64,000 nt of DNA from Chryseobacterium sp. ISL-6 (GCF_018613715.1 NZ_JAGGPT010000005.1:124001-188000), one strand, 5' to 3'. Positions 37,348 to 45,645 are shown, counted from the stretch's first letter. Notes: generated by a model not told the origin, from the letters alone. Numbers and translations are program-made.

Positions 37348-37674
37348 TTATAGTGATAATGGAAATTGACTTTTCCATTTGGCAAGTGTATTTCGGCTTA
37401 TTCCAAATAATTTAGAGGTCTGTATATTATTGATTTTATTCACTCTCTGATATTCTATAATTTTTTGGATACTTATCTGATCATAAGAATGAAGTTTCTG
37501 ATTAAAAGCATGCATTTCTTTGGTCTGATGAGTGAAAATACTTCTGTGTATTTCAATAAATTCAAGAGAAGTTTTTATTTCTTTGGATAATAATGGATTG
37601 AGCTCTTTCCTTCTTTCAGGAAATTCTTTTTCAATCAGATCACTATAAATTTTATTGTAATTAGGGTTGTTCAT
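37348..37674 (-). CDS. Small HTH protein (pair member 2)
   Basis: This 108-aa protein starts at ATG 37674 (MNNPNYNKIYSDLIEKEFPE), inside the end of the upstream gene (14-bp overlap). The C-terminal 40 residues form a homeodomain/transposase-type helix-turn-helix (NNIQTSKLFGISRNTLAKWK). The type recurs in Chryseobacterium genomes as small DNA-binding proteins beside secreted-protein genes, as far as I recall. Likely a transcription regulator of this island; the target is unknown. Confidence 0.6.
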   Translation of the reverse strand: MNNPNYNKIYSDLIEKEFPERRKELNPLLSKEIKTSLEFIEIHRSIFTHQTKEMHAFNQKLHSYDQISIQKIIEYQRVNKINNIQTSKLFGISRNTLAKWKSQFPLSL

Positions 37675-38119
37675 ATTTGGTATTTTTTGATATCCATTTA
37701 TAGAGTGTGGTTTTAGGGATTCTGTATTCATTTATAATCTGTTGCTTTGTTTTTTGTTGACTGCTGATCAGTTCTAAAATAAAATTGATTATTTCCCGGG
37801 TATAAATATTCTTTTTAAAAACTGGCAGTCTGCTTTTTTTATTATTTTCAGTAATGGACAATCCTTGCTTTGAAGGTGGTGAGTAGAGTACTAAATGCTG
37901 GGAATACAACCTGAAAAAATCATACTCCAGTAATTTGCTCCATCTCAATAATTGCCGGCTGTCTATACTTTCAGATTGATACATTATTTCTACTTCTTCT
38001 TCTAAGACATTTAGAAAATTACAGATCCTAGCCATTGGGACTTGAAGCTCTTCAACTTTAATCTTTAGGTATTGACCTATATGGATATGTTTAAAGTTTT
38101 GTTGTATAGGGTGATTCAT
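37661..38119 (-). CDS. Small HTH protein (pair member 1)
   Basis: This 152-aa protein has an N-terminal region (GQYLKIKVEELQVPMARICN..) resembling the start of XRE-like or Chryseobacterium-type regulators. Its C-terminal HTH (QQIINEYRIPKTTLYKWISK) resembles that of its downstream partner. The two ORFs overlap by 14 bases and are coupled. The promoter region toward 38120-38308 is shared, divergently, with the AraC gene. No enzymatic motif. Confidence 0.6.
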   Translation of the reverse strand: MNHPIQQNFKHIHIGQYLKIKVEELQVPMARICNFLNVLEEEVEIMYQSESIDSRQLLRWSKLLEYDFFRLYSQHLVLYSPPSKQGLSITENNKKSRLPVFKKNIYTREIINFILELISSQQKTKQQIINEYRIPKTTLYKWISKNTKYEQP

Positions 38120-38308
38120 TTATCTTTTGAATAGTGTTTTTTTGTTTTTTTTGCTTTCCTTGTATGTTTTTTGTAAAATTATGTACTTTTGTAAATCAGT
38201 TATATGGGATATAAATTAAATTTGAAAATAAATTTATTTTTTATTTAATGTATTTAAAATCAGTATATTACATGAAATAAAATTGAAAAATATTTAGATA
38301 AAACACTA

Positions 38309-39307
38309 ATGATAATTTATAAGGTAAAAATGGAAGAGCTTAAACGTCGTTTTATATACCAGTATTTCATTTTGATGAGCAGCATTGTCTTGTTAGAGAT
38401 TGGGATTAGATTTTTTATAGATGATACAGTCATGGCTTTATATAATATAGGTGGGCTGATATTTTTATCTTATGGCTATTTAATGATGCGAGAAAGATAT
38501 CTTGCAGATAAAATGGTACATGCCTATCTGATTATACTTCCCTTGTATCTTTTTTTTAGTATGCTTGTACATTGGGAAAGTACAGTGGTAACTTTTGCAT
38601 GGTTATTTCCTTTGCCACTGATGGCTTACATATTTTTCTCAAAAAAAGTTGCTATAGCCTATTCTGTGTATATCATTGCCAATATACTAGCTTCTTTTGT
38701 TGTTTATTACTATTTTAATTTTCAATTTAGAGACTATTCTCGTGGAGAAATTATTATTCTTGATACTATTGCTTTTGTTTCTAATTTTACTTTCATCATG
38801 ATGTTGTTGATTTATAATAACGAAATCAATAAATTGGAATTCTTATTGGAAATTCAGGAGCAGGAATTAGGTCGTAATCGCATTAAAGTTCAAAAAGTAA
38901 CTGTTTTAGAGAAGATAGAAAGGAAAGATGATATGATTAATGAAGAAATAGCAGAACAGCTGGAAAGGTGTATGAGGGATGAAGAATTATTTAAAAATTC
39001 GAATCTCACTATATCAATAGTAAGTACCCATTTAAATGTAAATTATACTTATATTTCAAAAATTATCCGTTACAAAGGGTATAAGAACTTTAATAGTTAT
39101 TTAAATACGTTTAGAGTTAACTATGTCAAAAATCTTATCAATGAAAGTGATTTGCAGAAGGTGACCCTTATGTATATTTATACGGAAGCGGGATTTAGCA
39201 ATCAGGCTACTTTCAATAGGGTATTTAAACAGATAGAAGGGATTACGCCAAGTGAATATGTAATACAAAGCTTAGAGAAAAAAAGAGTTAAATCTAGGTC
39301 TTTCTAA
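38309..39307 (+). CDS. Membrane-anchored AraC-family regulator
   Basis: This 332-aa protein (ATG 38309; ATG 38330, MEELKRRFIYQYF, is an equally good start) has about six TM helices between residues 15 and 170. A linker follows, then an AraC-type DNA-binding domain with two HTHs: NVNYTYISKIIRYKGYKNFN and YTEAGFSNQATFNRVFKQIE, ending GITPSEYV. Membrane AraC proteins sense envelope or extracellular cues. Divergent placement from the HTH pair and the secreted proteins suggests control of this island (inference). Confidence 0.75.
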   Translation: MIIYKVKMEELKRRFIYQYFILMSSIVLLEIGIRFFIDDTVMALYNIGGLIFLSYGYLMMRERYLADKMVHAYLIILPLYLFFSMLVHWESTVVTFAWLFPLPLMAYIFFSKKVAIAYSVYIIANILASFVVYYYFNFQFRDYSRGEIIILDTIAFVSNFTFIMMLLIYNNEINKLEFLLEIQEQELGRNRIKVQKVTVLEKIERKDDMINEEIAEQLERCMRDEELFKNSNLTISIVSTHLNVNYTYISKIIRYKGYKNFNSYLNTFRVNYVKNLINESDLQKVTLMYIYTEAGFSNQATFNRVFKQIEGITPSEYVIQSLEKKRVKSRSF

Positions 39308-39357
39308 TTTTTTCAGATGAAGAATACAACTCAAAATGGAAGTTAGGGAAAATTAAT

Positions 39358-39452
39358 GAAGTTGAGCCTTTCGTTTTAGAGGTAACAATGTACAAGCATA
39401 AGATTTTTATTAAAATAAATCAGAATGCCTCAATTTATTGAGGCATTTTTTA
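39358..39452 (+). pseudogene. DUF3467 gene 3' remnant with terminator (direct repeat copy 2)
   Basis: Matches 33488-33583 across ~95 bp. GAGG replaces GGAGG, shifting the frame, and nothing upstream of GAAGTTGAGCC resembles the gene, so only the last ~45 coding bases, the stop region and the hairpin were copied. Confidence 0.8.
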
Positions 39453-39663
39453 TGTATAATTTTAATTATTCCAGAATTGCTGTGTTTATCACTATAATTT
39501 ATGATAGTTTATATTTTGATAAATTATTATTCGATTAGTAATTTATGATTACGAATTTGAGCGGTGTAATTTTTTTTATTTAGTATTACTTTAAATAGAG
39601 TAAAATATTCGTCATTTGAATGCGGATAATAAAAATTTAACATTTATTCACCAATTCATTTTA

Positions 39664-39671
39664 TATATTTG
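39664..39671 (+). promoter_or_regulatory. -7 element of the Crp-like regulator gene
   Basis: TATATTTG, 24 bases before the ATG; no -33 TTG at the usual distance. Confidence 0.4.
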
Positions 39672-39695
39672 TCTTCTATTAGTTTGATATAATAT

Positions 39696-40340
39696 ATGAT
39701 CGATCATCAATTTATTGTTAATAAATTCGGCTTTCTAGGTAATGATTTTGTAAATGAAGTGCATGAATACGGTATTACAGATAAAATCAAAGCAAAGACT
39801 GAATTGATCAGAGAAGGAGAGAAAATTAAGTATATCCCTTTTATGATTAGAGGATCTGTGAAGGTATACTGTCTGAATGATGGACGGGAACTGATCTATT
39901 ATTATGTAAGACCTAATGAGAGCTGTGTGATGACATTTTCGTCTATCTTCAGTAATTACATCAGTAAAATCTATGCAATCACCGAAGAAGAATCTGAAGT
40001 ATTGTTAATACCTGTTTCTGTAATGCACGATTGGCTCATTCGTTTTCCTGGAATTAACAGAGTTTTTTATCAGGAATATGATAAGCGATTTATAGACGTA
40101 ATGAATATGGTGAATGAAGCCGTATTCCATAGGTTGGATAAAAGGGTACTTAATTATATCAAACAACAAATTTCAATAACAGGGAATCATCCTATAAAAT
40201 TAACACATAGAGAAATTGCGAGTAACCTTGGGACATCCAGGGAGGTCGTAAGCAGAGTCCTGAAAAAGATAGAAAATGAAGGTGAGATCTTTCAGGGAAA
40301 AGAGGGGATTAGAATTGCTATTCATGAAAATGTTAGCTAA
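39696..40340 (+). CDS. Crp/Fnr-family transcription regulator
   Basis: This 214-aa protein has a cyclic-nucleotide-binding-type beta-roll (about 25-120; ELIREGEKIKYIPFMIRGSV), a dimerisation helix and a C-terminal winged HTH (LTHREIASNLGTSREVVSRV). The recognition helix reads TSREVVSRVLKK. Its R-E-x-x-x-R spacing is that of CRP, which contacts GTGA half-sites, and not the V-E-x-x-S-R of FNR. FNR-type iron-sulfur cysteines are absent. A GTGA-N6-TCAC box lies 64 bases downstream of its stop, at the next operon's promoter. Confidence 0.82.
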   Translation: MIDHQFIVNKFGFLGNDFVNEVHEYGITDKIKAKTELIREGEKIKYIPFMIRGSVKVYCLNDGRELIYYYVRPNESCVMTFSSIFSNYISKIYAITEEESEVLLIPVSVMHDWLIRFPGINRVFYQEYDKRFIDVMNMVNEAVFHRLDKRVLNYIKQQISITGNHPIKLTHREIASNLGTSREVVSRVLKKIENEGEIFQGKEGIRIAIHENVS

Positions 40341-40403
40341 CTCTAATAAAAATTGTTTTAATAGTTTTTTTTAATAAGCTAATTGATAAATACAATTTGT
40401 TAG

Positions 40404-40417
40404 GTGACTTTTATCAC
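40404..40417. promoter_or_regulatory. CRP-like operator GTGA-N6-TCAC
   Basis: GTGACTTTTATCAC is the CRP half-site palindrome. It is centred about 43 bases upstream of the start predicted from TAAGTTTG (40441-40448), the class II activator position. Confidence 0.55.
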
Positions 40418-40440
40418 ACATTTTTGAACTGATAACTCTA

Positions 40441-40448
40441 TAAGTTTG
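40441..40448 (+). promoter_or_regulatory. -7 element of the DUF5777 operon
   Basis: TAAGTTTG, 26 bases before the ATG. The nearest TTG (40424) is too close to be a normal -33, consistent with an activator-dependent promoter. Confidence 0.5.
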
Positions 40449-40474
40449 CCATACTAATATTTTTTAAAATTTGT

Positions 40475-41317
40475 ATGACAAAAACTCTATTATTTTTGTC
40501 AATATTATCCTCAACTCTTGCCTTTTCACAGGAGGATTTGCTGAAAGATATTGACACCATTAAAGCAAACACAGAAAATTCGCAGCCCGCTTTTAAGGCC
40601 CTGCAGATTGTTACAGGACAATCTACAAAACTTGCTGCTAAAAATGAATGGTACATTGTGGTGGCGCACCGTTTTGGTGACATCAGTACAGGATTCAAAA
40701 ATTTCTTTGGACTGGATGAAGCTTCTACTAAATTAGGAGCTATTTATGGGGTTAACGATTGGCTATCTCTAAACCTATCCAGAGAAACCAATCAGAAAAC
40801 TTTTGAATTAGGCGCTAAATATAAGATCCTTAAACAAAACGAAAGTTTTCCTGTTGATGTAGTTGGTTACAATGTATTGGCCTTGAATACTGATCTTGAT
40901 AAGGATAATTATCCGGGGCTTCATTTTGGCGACAGACTTTCTTATCTTACTCAGGCTTTAATTTCCAGAAGATTTGATGATAAACTTTCGTTACAGTTAA
41001 CTCCCTCATACATTCATAAGAACCTTTACGAACCTAAAAATGAAGATAAAAATCAGTTCTTAACAGGATTAGGAGGACGTTACAAAATTTCTAAAAGGAT
41101 CTCTATCAATGCTGAATATTTTGTGAATTTTGACAATCATAGTTTTTATAAAAATCCTTTATCATTAGGCATGGATATCGAAACAGGAGGCCATGTTTTC
41201 CAGCTGGTATTTAGCAACTCCCAGCTAAATTCTGATATAGGTTATCTTTCCAATGCTGTTGGAAACTGGGGAAAAGGACATATTTACTTTGGTTTTAATC
41301 TTTATAGAGTTTTTTAA
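40475..41317 (+). CDS. DUF5777 family outer-membrane beta-barrel
   Basis: This 280-aa protein has a signal peptide (MTKTLLFLSILSSTLAFSQ) and alternating amphipathic strands ending in an aromatic residue (..HIYFGFNLYRVF), as outer-membrane barrels do. The segment NEWYIVVAHRFGDISTGFKN and the ..GLDEASTKLGAIYGVNDWLS stretch match DUF5777 as I recall it. It heads a five-gene envelope operon and is followed by a cytochrome c lipoprotein after one base. Such barrels are often next to c-type cytochromes and YceI proteins in Bacteroidota; the exact role is unknown. Confidence 0.75.
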   Translation: MTKTLLFLSILSSTLAFSQEDLLKDIDTIKANTENSQPAFKALQIVTGQSTKLAAKNEWYIVVAHRFGDISTGFKNFFGLDEASTKLGAIYGVNDWLSLNLSRETNQKTFELGAKYKILKQNESFPVDVVGYNVLALNTDLDKDNYPGLHFGDRLSYLTQALISRRFDDKLSLQLTPSYIHKNLYEPKNEDKNQFLTGLGGRYKISKRISINAEYFVNFDNHSFYKNPLSLGMDIETGGHVFQLVFSNSQLNSDIGYLSNAVGNWGKGHIYFGFNLYRVF

Positions 41318-41318
41318 G

Positions 41319-41669
41319 ATGAAGAAGTTAATATACATCATAGCATCGACGGCTTTACTTATTTCTTGTGAAAGCAGAACATACGAAGAGATTTCAGATA
41401 ATACGCCAATCACTCAACAGGTAAAGTACACAACAGATATAAAACCAATTATTGATGCCAATTGTATCAGTTGTCATTCTGTAAATGGTCCAGCTGCCTA
41501 TAAGCCATTTACCAATTATGATCTGGTGAAAGCCAGTATAGATGATATGTTAAATAGGATACAAAGACCACTTGGAGATCCTGAGAAAATGCCGCAGGGA
41601 GGATCGTTACCACAATCACAAATCAATATTTTTATCAAATGGAAAGCTGATGGACTTATTGAAAATTAA
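41319..41669 (+). CDS. Monohaem cytochrome c lipoprotein
   Basis: This 116-aa protein starts at ATG 41319, one base after the DUF5777 stop. It has a lipobox LISC (C17) and a haem c site C49-I-S-C52-H53. A candidate distal Met is M91 (EKMPQGGSLP), the arrangement of small bacterial cytochromes (DIKPIIDANCISCHSVNG..). It is expected to be membrane-anchored and periplasmic or surface-exposed, carrying electrons. A longer frame from 41253 overlaps the upstream gene. Confidence 0.82.
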   Translation: MKKLIYIIASTALLISCESRTYEEISDNTPITQQVKYTTDIKPIIDANCISCHSVNGPAAYKPFTNYDLVKASIDDMLNRIQRPLGDPEKMPQGGSLPQSQINIFIKWKADGLIEN

Positions 41670-41681
41670 ATCAATTTTAAT

Positions 41682-42227
41682 ATGAAAAAATTAACACTCA
41701 TAATGGTTTCGTTACTTTTTAGTAATCTGATTTTAGCGCAAAAATACAGCTCTAAAACAGGCAAAGTAACTTTTGAAGCATCTGTACCACTATTCGAAGA
41801 TGTGTATGCCCAGGATGATAACAACATCGTTGTTGTGAATACAGATACGGGTGATATGGCATCTATATCAATAGTGAAGAATTTCCATTTTAAAGTAAAA
41901 TTAATGGAAGAACACTTCAATGAAAGCTATGCAGAAACGGCAAAATATCCCAAAACAACTTTTACAGGAAAGATTGCCAATTTTGATAAAAGTAAGCTGT
42001 CTGCAACACCGCAAAAATATACAGTACAGGGAACATTAAATTTCCATGGGGTAAATAAACCGGTTTCTTCTACAGCAACAATTTCCTCAAAAGACGGAAA
42101 GATATACATGCAGGGAAGTTTTGTAGCGAAGCCAGCCGATTTTAATGTGACCATTCCTAAAATGGTTACGAAAAAAATTGCTGAAAGTATCAATGTTGAA
42201 TACAATTATACACTGGTTAAACAATGA
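41682..42227 (+). CDS. YceI family periplasmic protein
   Basis: This 181-aa protein has a signal peptide (..SNLILAQ, about 1-20) and a YceI lipocalin-like domain: KTGKVTFEASVPLFEDVYAQ, then YPKTTFTGKI and VQGTLNFHGVNKPV, the conserved core. YceI proteins bind polyisoprenoid-like lipids or quinones. It overlaps the ankyrin gene by four bases (ATGA), and its neighbours suggest a role in an envelope redox chain (inference). Confidence 0.85.
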   Translation: MKKLTLIMVSLLFSNLILAQKYSSKTGKVTFEASVPLFEDVYAQDDNNIVVVNTDTGDMASISIVKNFHFKVKLMEEHFNESYAETAKYPKTTFTGKIANFDKSKLSATPQKYTVQGTLNFHGVNKPVSSTATISSKDGKIYMQGSFVAKPADFNVTIPKMVTKKIAESINVEYNYTLVKQ

Positions 42228-42751
42228 GAAAACTAATTATTATTCTAAGTGTTTTCCTGAGCTTTTCTTTTGTGTCTGCTCAGGAAAAAGCAAAATCAAT
42301 TTTTGATATTGCCAGAAGTGGAACTGTAGCTGAAGTTAAAGAACAGATGAAACAGAATCCGGATGTTATCAACCAAACCAATGAAAGTGGCTTCTCTCCT
42401 CTGATTTTAGCATGCTATAAAGGCAATTTGGAAGTGGCTAAGTTTTTGATGGACAATGTGAAAGACGTTAATTATAAAAGTCAGGAAGGAACTGCTTTAG
42501 CAGGACTTTCTGTCAAATATAATAAAGATTTGGTAGAGTATTTATTAAAAAAGAATGCTGATCCTAATATTGGGGACACAACAGGATCTACCCCTTTATT
42601 CTGGGCTGTTAAATTCGGAAATAAAGAATTAATAGAATTATTGCTTAAATATAAAGCTGATAAATCTAAAAAAGATTCAATGGGAATGACTCCATTTGAA
42701 TATGCACTTAAAACAAACAATACTGACATCATTAACCTTTTAAAAAATTAA
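42224..42751 (+). CDS. Exported ankyrin-repeat protein
   Basis: This 175-aa protein has a signal peptide (..SFSFVSAQ) and four ankyrin repeats, seen as NESGFSPLILACYKGNLEVA, EGTALAGLSVKYNKDLVEYL, TGSTPLFWAVKFGNKELIEL and MGMTPFEYALKTNNTDIINL. Small periplasmic ankyrin proteins sit beside catalases or cytochromes in several bacteria and are thought to scaffold or protect haem proteins. It is coupled to YceI and three bases from the next gene. Confidence 0.82.
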   Translation: MRKLIIILSVFLSFSFVSAQEKAKSIFDIARSGTVAEVKEQMKQNPDVINQTNESGFSPLILACYKGNLEVAKFLMDNVKDVNYKSQEGTALAGLSVKYNKDLVEYLLKKNADPNIGDTTGSTPLFWAVKFGNKELIELLLKYKADKSKKDSMGMTPFEYALKTNNTDIINLLKN

Positions 42752-42754
42752 TAT

Positions 42755-43504
42755 ATGAAAAAAGTTTTACTAACATTAACAATGGCTCTGGCAGCTTCTC
42801 TCGGAGCGCAATTTAGCTCGGGTGTTGTGAATCTCACGACAACAGGAATGACAATAAAGTTGGATACTACTCCAAGTTTAGTGACAATGACCCTTACTGG
42901 AAATGATAATGCTTTTATGGGAATTGGCTTTGGAAGTAGTGGAATGGCAAGCGGAGCTGATGGATTTATTTATAATTCTTCTGCCAATAGAGATTATACC
43001 TTTAATGGAGTAGGGGTTATGCCATCTGCAGATGCTTCTCAGGATTGGACCGTAACAACTAATACAACTTCAGGAGGAATAAGAACTGTAGTTGCAACCC
43101 GATCTCTTTCTGGGGGAGCGGGTGATACGGCAATTCCAAATGCAGCAGGGACTATTAGTATTTTCTATGCCAAAGGAAATAATACTTTGAATTTAAGTTA
43201 TCACGGTGGTGGAAATAGAGATTATGCAACATTAAATATGGCAGGAACTTTAGGAACAGGGGAAGTTATTGCTGAAAATAAGAAAATTGTTCTTTATCCA
43301 AATCCTGCAAAAGAAACAGTGAACTTCAAAAATGCTGACAGAATAAAATCTATTGATATCTATGAAACAACAGGTAGAAAAGTGAGAACCGTAAAATTGA
43401 ATGGTGAAAATATCAGCGTTTCTGATTTAAAATCTGGAACCTATTATTTTGAAATCACTTCTAAAGACGGAACTTTATCTTTCGAAAAATTGATCAAAGA
43501 ATAA
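42755..43504 (+). CDS. T9SS-secreted DOMON-like protein
   Basis: This 249-aa protein has a signal peptide (..AASLGAQ). Its ~150-residue beta-sandwich (GMTIKLDTTPSLVTMTLTGN, FMGIGFGSSGM) resembles DOMON domains that bind haem or sugar. A C-terminal type A T9SS sorting domain follows from about 178 (KIVLYPNPAKETVNFKN). A strong terminator follows. As last gene of the cytochrome operon it could be an extracellular redox partner; this is inference from context. Confidence 0.72.
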   Translation: MKKVLLTLTMALAASLGAQFSSGVVNLTTTGMTIKLDTTPSLVTMTLTGNDNAFMGIGFGSSGMASGADGFIYNSSANRDYTFNGVGVMPSADASQDWTVTTNTTSGGIRTVVATRSLSGGAGDTAIPNAAGTISIFYAKGNNTLNLSYHGGGNRDYATLNMAGTLGTGEVIAENKKIVLYPNPAKETVNFKNADRIKSIDIYETTGRKVRTVKLNGENISVSDLKSGTYYFEITSKDGTLSFEKLIKE

Positions 43505-43528
43505 GAAAAAAATAATTCTTTAATTTAT

Positions 43529-43556
43529 AATACCTCTAGAAATAGAGGTATTTTTA
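43529..43556 (+). terminator. Terminator of the DUF5777 operon
   Basis: ATACCTCT-AGAAAT-AGAGGTAT followed by TTTTATTTTT. Confidence 0.8.
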
Positions 43557-43830
43557 TTTTTGTGGAAACCTGAGCTTAAACCATATTGGGAAGAGATGGT
43601 ATTTTTTGATGTATGTTCAGGTGAGAATATCAATTGTGAGATCGAGTGTTTTTCGAAATACAGGATGTAATCGTGCGAGCTTAGTTCAGAAGAAAAATGT
43701 ATTGAGATCTGCTGTAAATCACTTGAGATTATTTTACAAAGACCTGCTCAAAATCATGTATTATAACACGATCATCCACAGCACGAATTCATATGAATTC
43801 AGTAATTTTAGTACATATAAAATAATTTAA
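43557..43830. other. Intergenic region before the GNAT gene
   Basis: About 270 bases (part of a 326-base gap). A 74-codon ORF here lacks any family feature and was not called. No clear promoter was seen. Confidence 0.35.
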
Positions 43831-44685
43831 ATGGAGTTTAGAAATTTAGTCAGCCTCAATATAACAGACCTTTTATCAGTATTTAATCTTTCTTTTTCTG
43901 ATTATTTGGTTCCTTTTCATTTGACTTTGGAGCAGCTCACATCAAAAATTAATGCAGAAAAAATAGATATGAATTTTTCAGTTGGCGCATTTCAGGATGA
44001 TCAGATTGTTGGTTTTATTCTGCATGCTGAAAAAGTAGAAGATAGAAAACGAATTGTGTATAATGCAGGAACTGGGGTTACTCCTGAATACCGTGGACAG
44101 GGATTGGTAAGAAAGATGTATGATTATATTATTCCAATACTACAAGATAGAAATACAGATGTGTTGACTCTGGAAGTTATTGAAGGAAATGAACCTGCCA
44201 TCAGAGCATATACCAATCTAGGATTTAAGATTTCTCGAAAACTGCTTTGTTTTAAAGGAAATATTGAAACTAAAGAAACATCTTCTGAGATCAATGTGCA
44301 ACAGCTGGATCACTTCCAATGGAAAACGTTCAAGTCTTTCTGGGATATTGAACCCTCATGGCAGAGTTCGGTAATTGTCCTTGACCAGATGCGAAATGAC
44401 TTGGTTATTTTGGGAGCATACGAAATGACTGAGCTTGTAGGTTATGCTATATTTAATCCAGCGATAGGAAAAGTATATCAGGTGGCTGTTAATAAAGAAA
44501 ATAGGAGAATGGGGATTGGGGCGAAACTTTTTAAGGTGATAAGAGAGATGAGTGCTGGATCGGTGACCGTTGTTAATAATGTGGATGATTCCTCAGAAAA
44601 TACGTCTCATTTTCTTAGTGGAATGGGTCTTGAAAATTGGGTGTCTCAGTTTGAGATGGCGAATAATATTAATATTGAATCATAA
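43831..44685 (+). CDS. Tandem GNAT acetyltransferase
   Basis: This 284-aa protein has two GNAT domains. The N-terminal one (about 1-140) holds the acetyl-CoA loop TPEYRGQGLVRKMYDYI. The C-terminal one (about 150-284) keeps VYQVAVNKENRRMGIGAKLF. The second lacks some later motifs and may be structural. Substrate unknown. Monocistronic, with its own terminator. Confidence 0.82.
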   Translation: MEFRNLVSLNITDLLSVFNLSFSDYLVPFHLTLEQLTSKINAEKIDMNFSVGAFQDDQIVGFILHAEKVEDRKRIVYNAGTGVTPEYRGQGLVRKMYDYIIPILQDRNTDVLTLEVIEGNEPAIRAYTNLGFKISRKLLCFKGNIETKETSSEINVQQLDHFQWKTFKSFWDIEPSWQSSVIVLDQMRNDLVILGAYEMTELVGYAIFNPAIGKVYQVAVNKENRRMGIGAKLFKVIREMSAGSVTVVNNVDDSSENTSHFLSGMGLENWVSQFEMANNINIES

Positions 44686-44722
44686 AAAAGAATGCTGCTT
44701 CTATAGAAACAGCATTCTTTCA
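44686..44722 (+). terminator. Terminator after the tandem GNAT gene
   Basis: AAAGAATGCTG / CAGCATTCTTT stem with a loop rich in A and T, then TCATTTAT. Confidence 0.75.
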
Positions 44723-44751
44723 TTTATATTTTTAGTAGAAATGATCAAAGA

Positions 44752-45117
44752 TTATTTTCCAGATTTAAACTTTTCCAAGTCTTTCTTCTGAGACTCATTT
44801 TGCTCTTTAAGTAAGTTAATATAGTCATTTAAATGATCTAAAACATGATTGGGAATACTACAATAATAATTATAGTTACCCGAGCTATCATTAAATGTAA
44901 GATTGTCATTATTCTGGATGATACTTGAAGGCTTTTCTTCTTTTATATCTTCAACCGGAACCTCTAAAGCTTTAGCCAGCTTTTCCCATTCATCGTCAAA
45001 TATTCTCACATCTCCACTTTCCTTCCTGCAATAATTGGAAACATCCGTTGAAAGAATGTTCGACATGTATTCCTGAGTATATCCTCTTTACTTTCTTAAA
45101 CTTCTTAGCTTTTCCAT
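44752..45117 (-). pseudogene. XRE-type HTH regulator interrupted by an in-frame stop
   Basis: From ATG 45117 the minus strand reads MEKLRSLRK, then TAA (45090-45088), then RGYTQEYMSNILSTDVSNYC and on in the same frame to 44752. The joined sequence is the normal start of an XRE family HTH (LRKxRGYTQEYMSNIL..), so codon 10 looks like a K/Q/E codon mutated to TAA. The surviving ORF from ATG 45066 (104 aa) lacks the first HTH helix. The C-terminal ~60 residues hold a charged coil (LKEQNESQKKDLEKF). Reinitiation at 45066 cannot be excluded. A TATATTTG promoter element lies upstream. Confidence 0.65.
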
Positions 45118-45140
45118 AGTTGTTGTATATGTGCTTTGTA

Positions 45141-45148
45141 CAAATATA
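45141..45148 (-). promoter_or_regulatory. -7 element of the interrupted HTH gene
   Basis: TATATTTG on the minus strand, 24 bases before ATG 45117. Confidence 0.4.
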
Positions 45149-45290
45149 AAGAAAATTGTTGTTTTTAATATTCTTGTTGATACTTATCCTTTGAGAAAAT
45201 TGCTCTCCTTGATGTGCTCTGAAGTAAACAAAATTGTCGTTTACTATTTTATTACAAAAAAGCCACTCATAAACATGATTGATTCTTTTC

Positions 45291-45602
45291 TTATTTAGAT
45301 TTCTGCCAGTTATAATCCAGTGCTTTATTTGTGTAATTATATATAGTTTCACTATCTGATTGGAGCTCCTGTTTTATGAGAATATTTCCATCTTCAGTAG
45401 TTTTAAAATCTTCACCATAGTAGCTTAAAACTTTCTTTAATCTTCTATGAAATTCTGAATTATTTTCAGGAATATAACTTTCATAATTATTACCATCAAA
45501 CCTGGTAGGTTGAAATGTAGTATAAGAGTTTCTGTAAAATAAATAACCAGCAAAAAATACAATACAGGTTAAAAATAGGATTATTATGTTTCTCTTTTTC
45601 AT
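45291..45602 (-). CDS. Small membrane-anchored protein of unknown function
   Basis: This 103-aa protein has one N-terminal TM helix (about 5-23, NIIILFLTCIVFFAGYLF) and an ~80-residue hydrophilic domain (..RRLKKVLSYYGEDFKTTEDG). It is not recognised. It lies between the broken HTH gene and a REP-like hairpin in a low-density accessory stretch. Confidence 0.5.
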   Translation of the reverse strand: MKKRNIIILFLTCIVFFAGYLFYRNSYTTFQPTRFDGNNYESYIPENNSEFHRRLKKVLSYYGEDFKTTEDGNILIKQELQSDSETIYNYTNKALDYNWQKSK

Positions 45603-45618
45603 AATATTATTACTTGCA

Positions 45619-45645
45619 CGCTACCGCACGAATCTTTTCGTGTGG
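45619..45645. repeat. REP-like hairpin element, left copy
   Basis: CGCTACCGCACGAATC..TCGTGTGG folds as CCGCACGAA/TTCGTGTGG. It is the inverted near-copy of 45775-45802 (two mismatches in ~26 bases), the layout of a BIME-type REP pair. Confidence 0.6.

Larger units (their letters stand above)
39308..39695. other. Intergenic region with duplicated DUF3467 remnant
   Basis: 388 bases. It holds the 3' remnant of a DUF3467 gene plus terminator (39358-39452) and, farther on, AT-rich DNA leading to TATATTTG at 39664. Confidence 0.5.

Noticed and set aside
43606..43830. A 74-codon ORF before the tandem GNAT gene
   Set aside because: No signal, domain or promoter; composition is unlike neighbouring genes.
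44996..45352. A 118-codon minus-strand ORF
   Set aside because: It overlaps the interrupted HTH gene, whose reading frame is clearly the real one, and has no recognisable domain.
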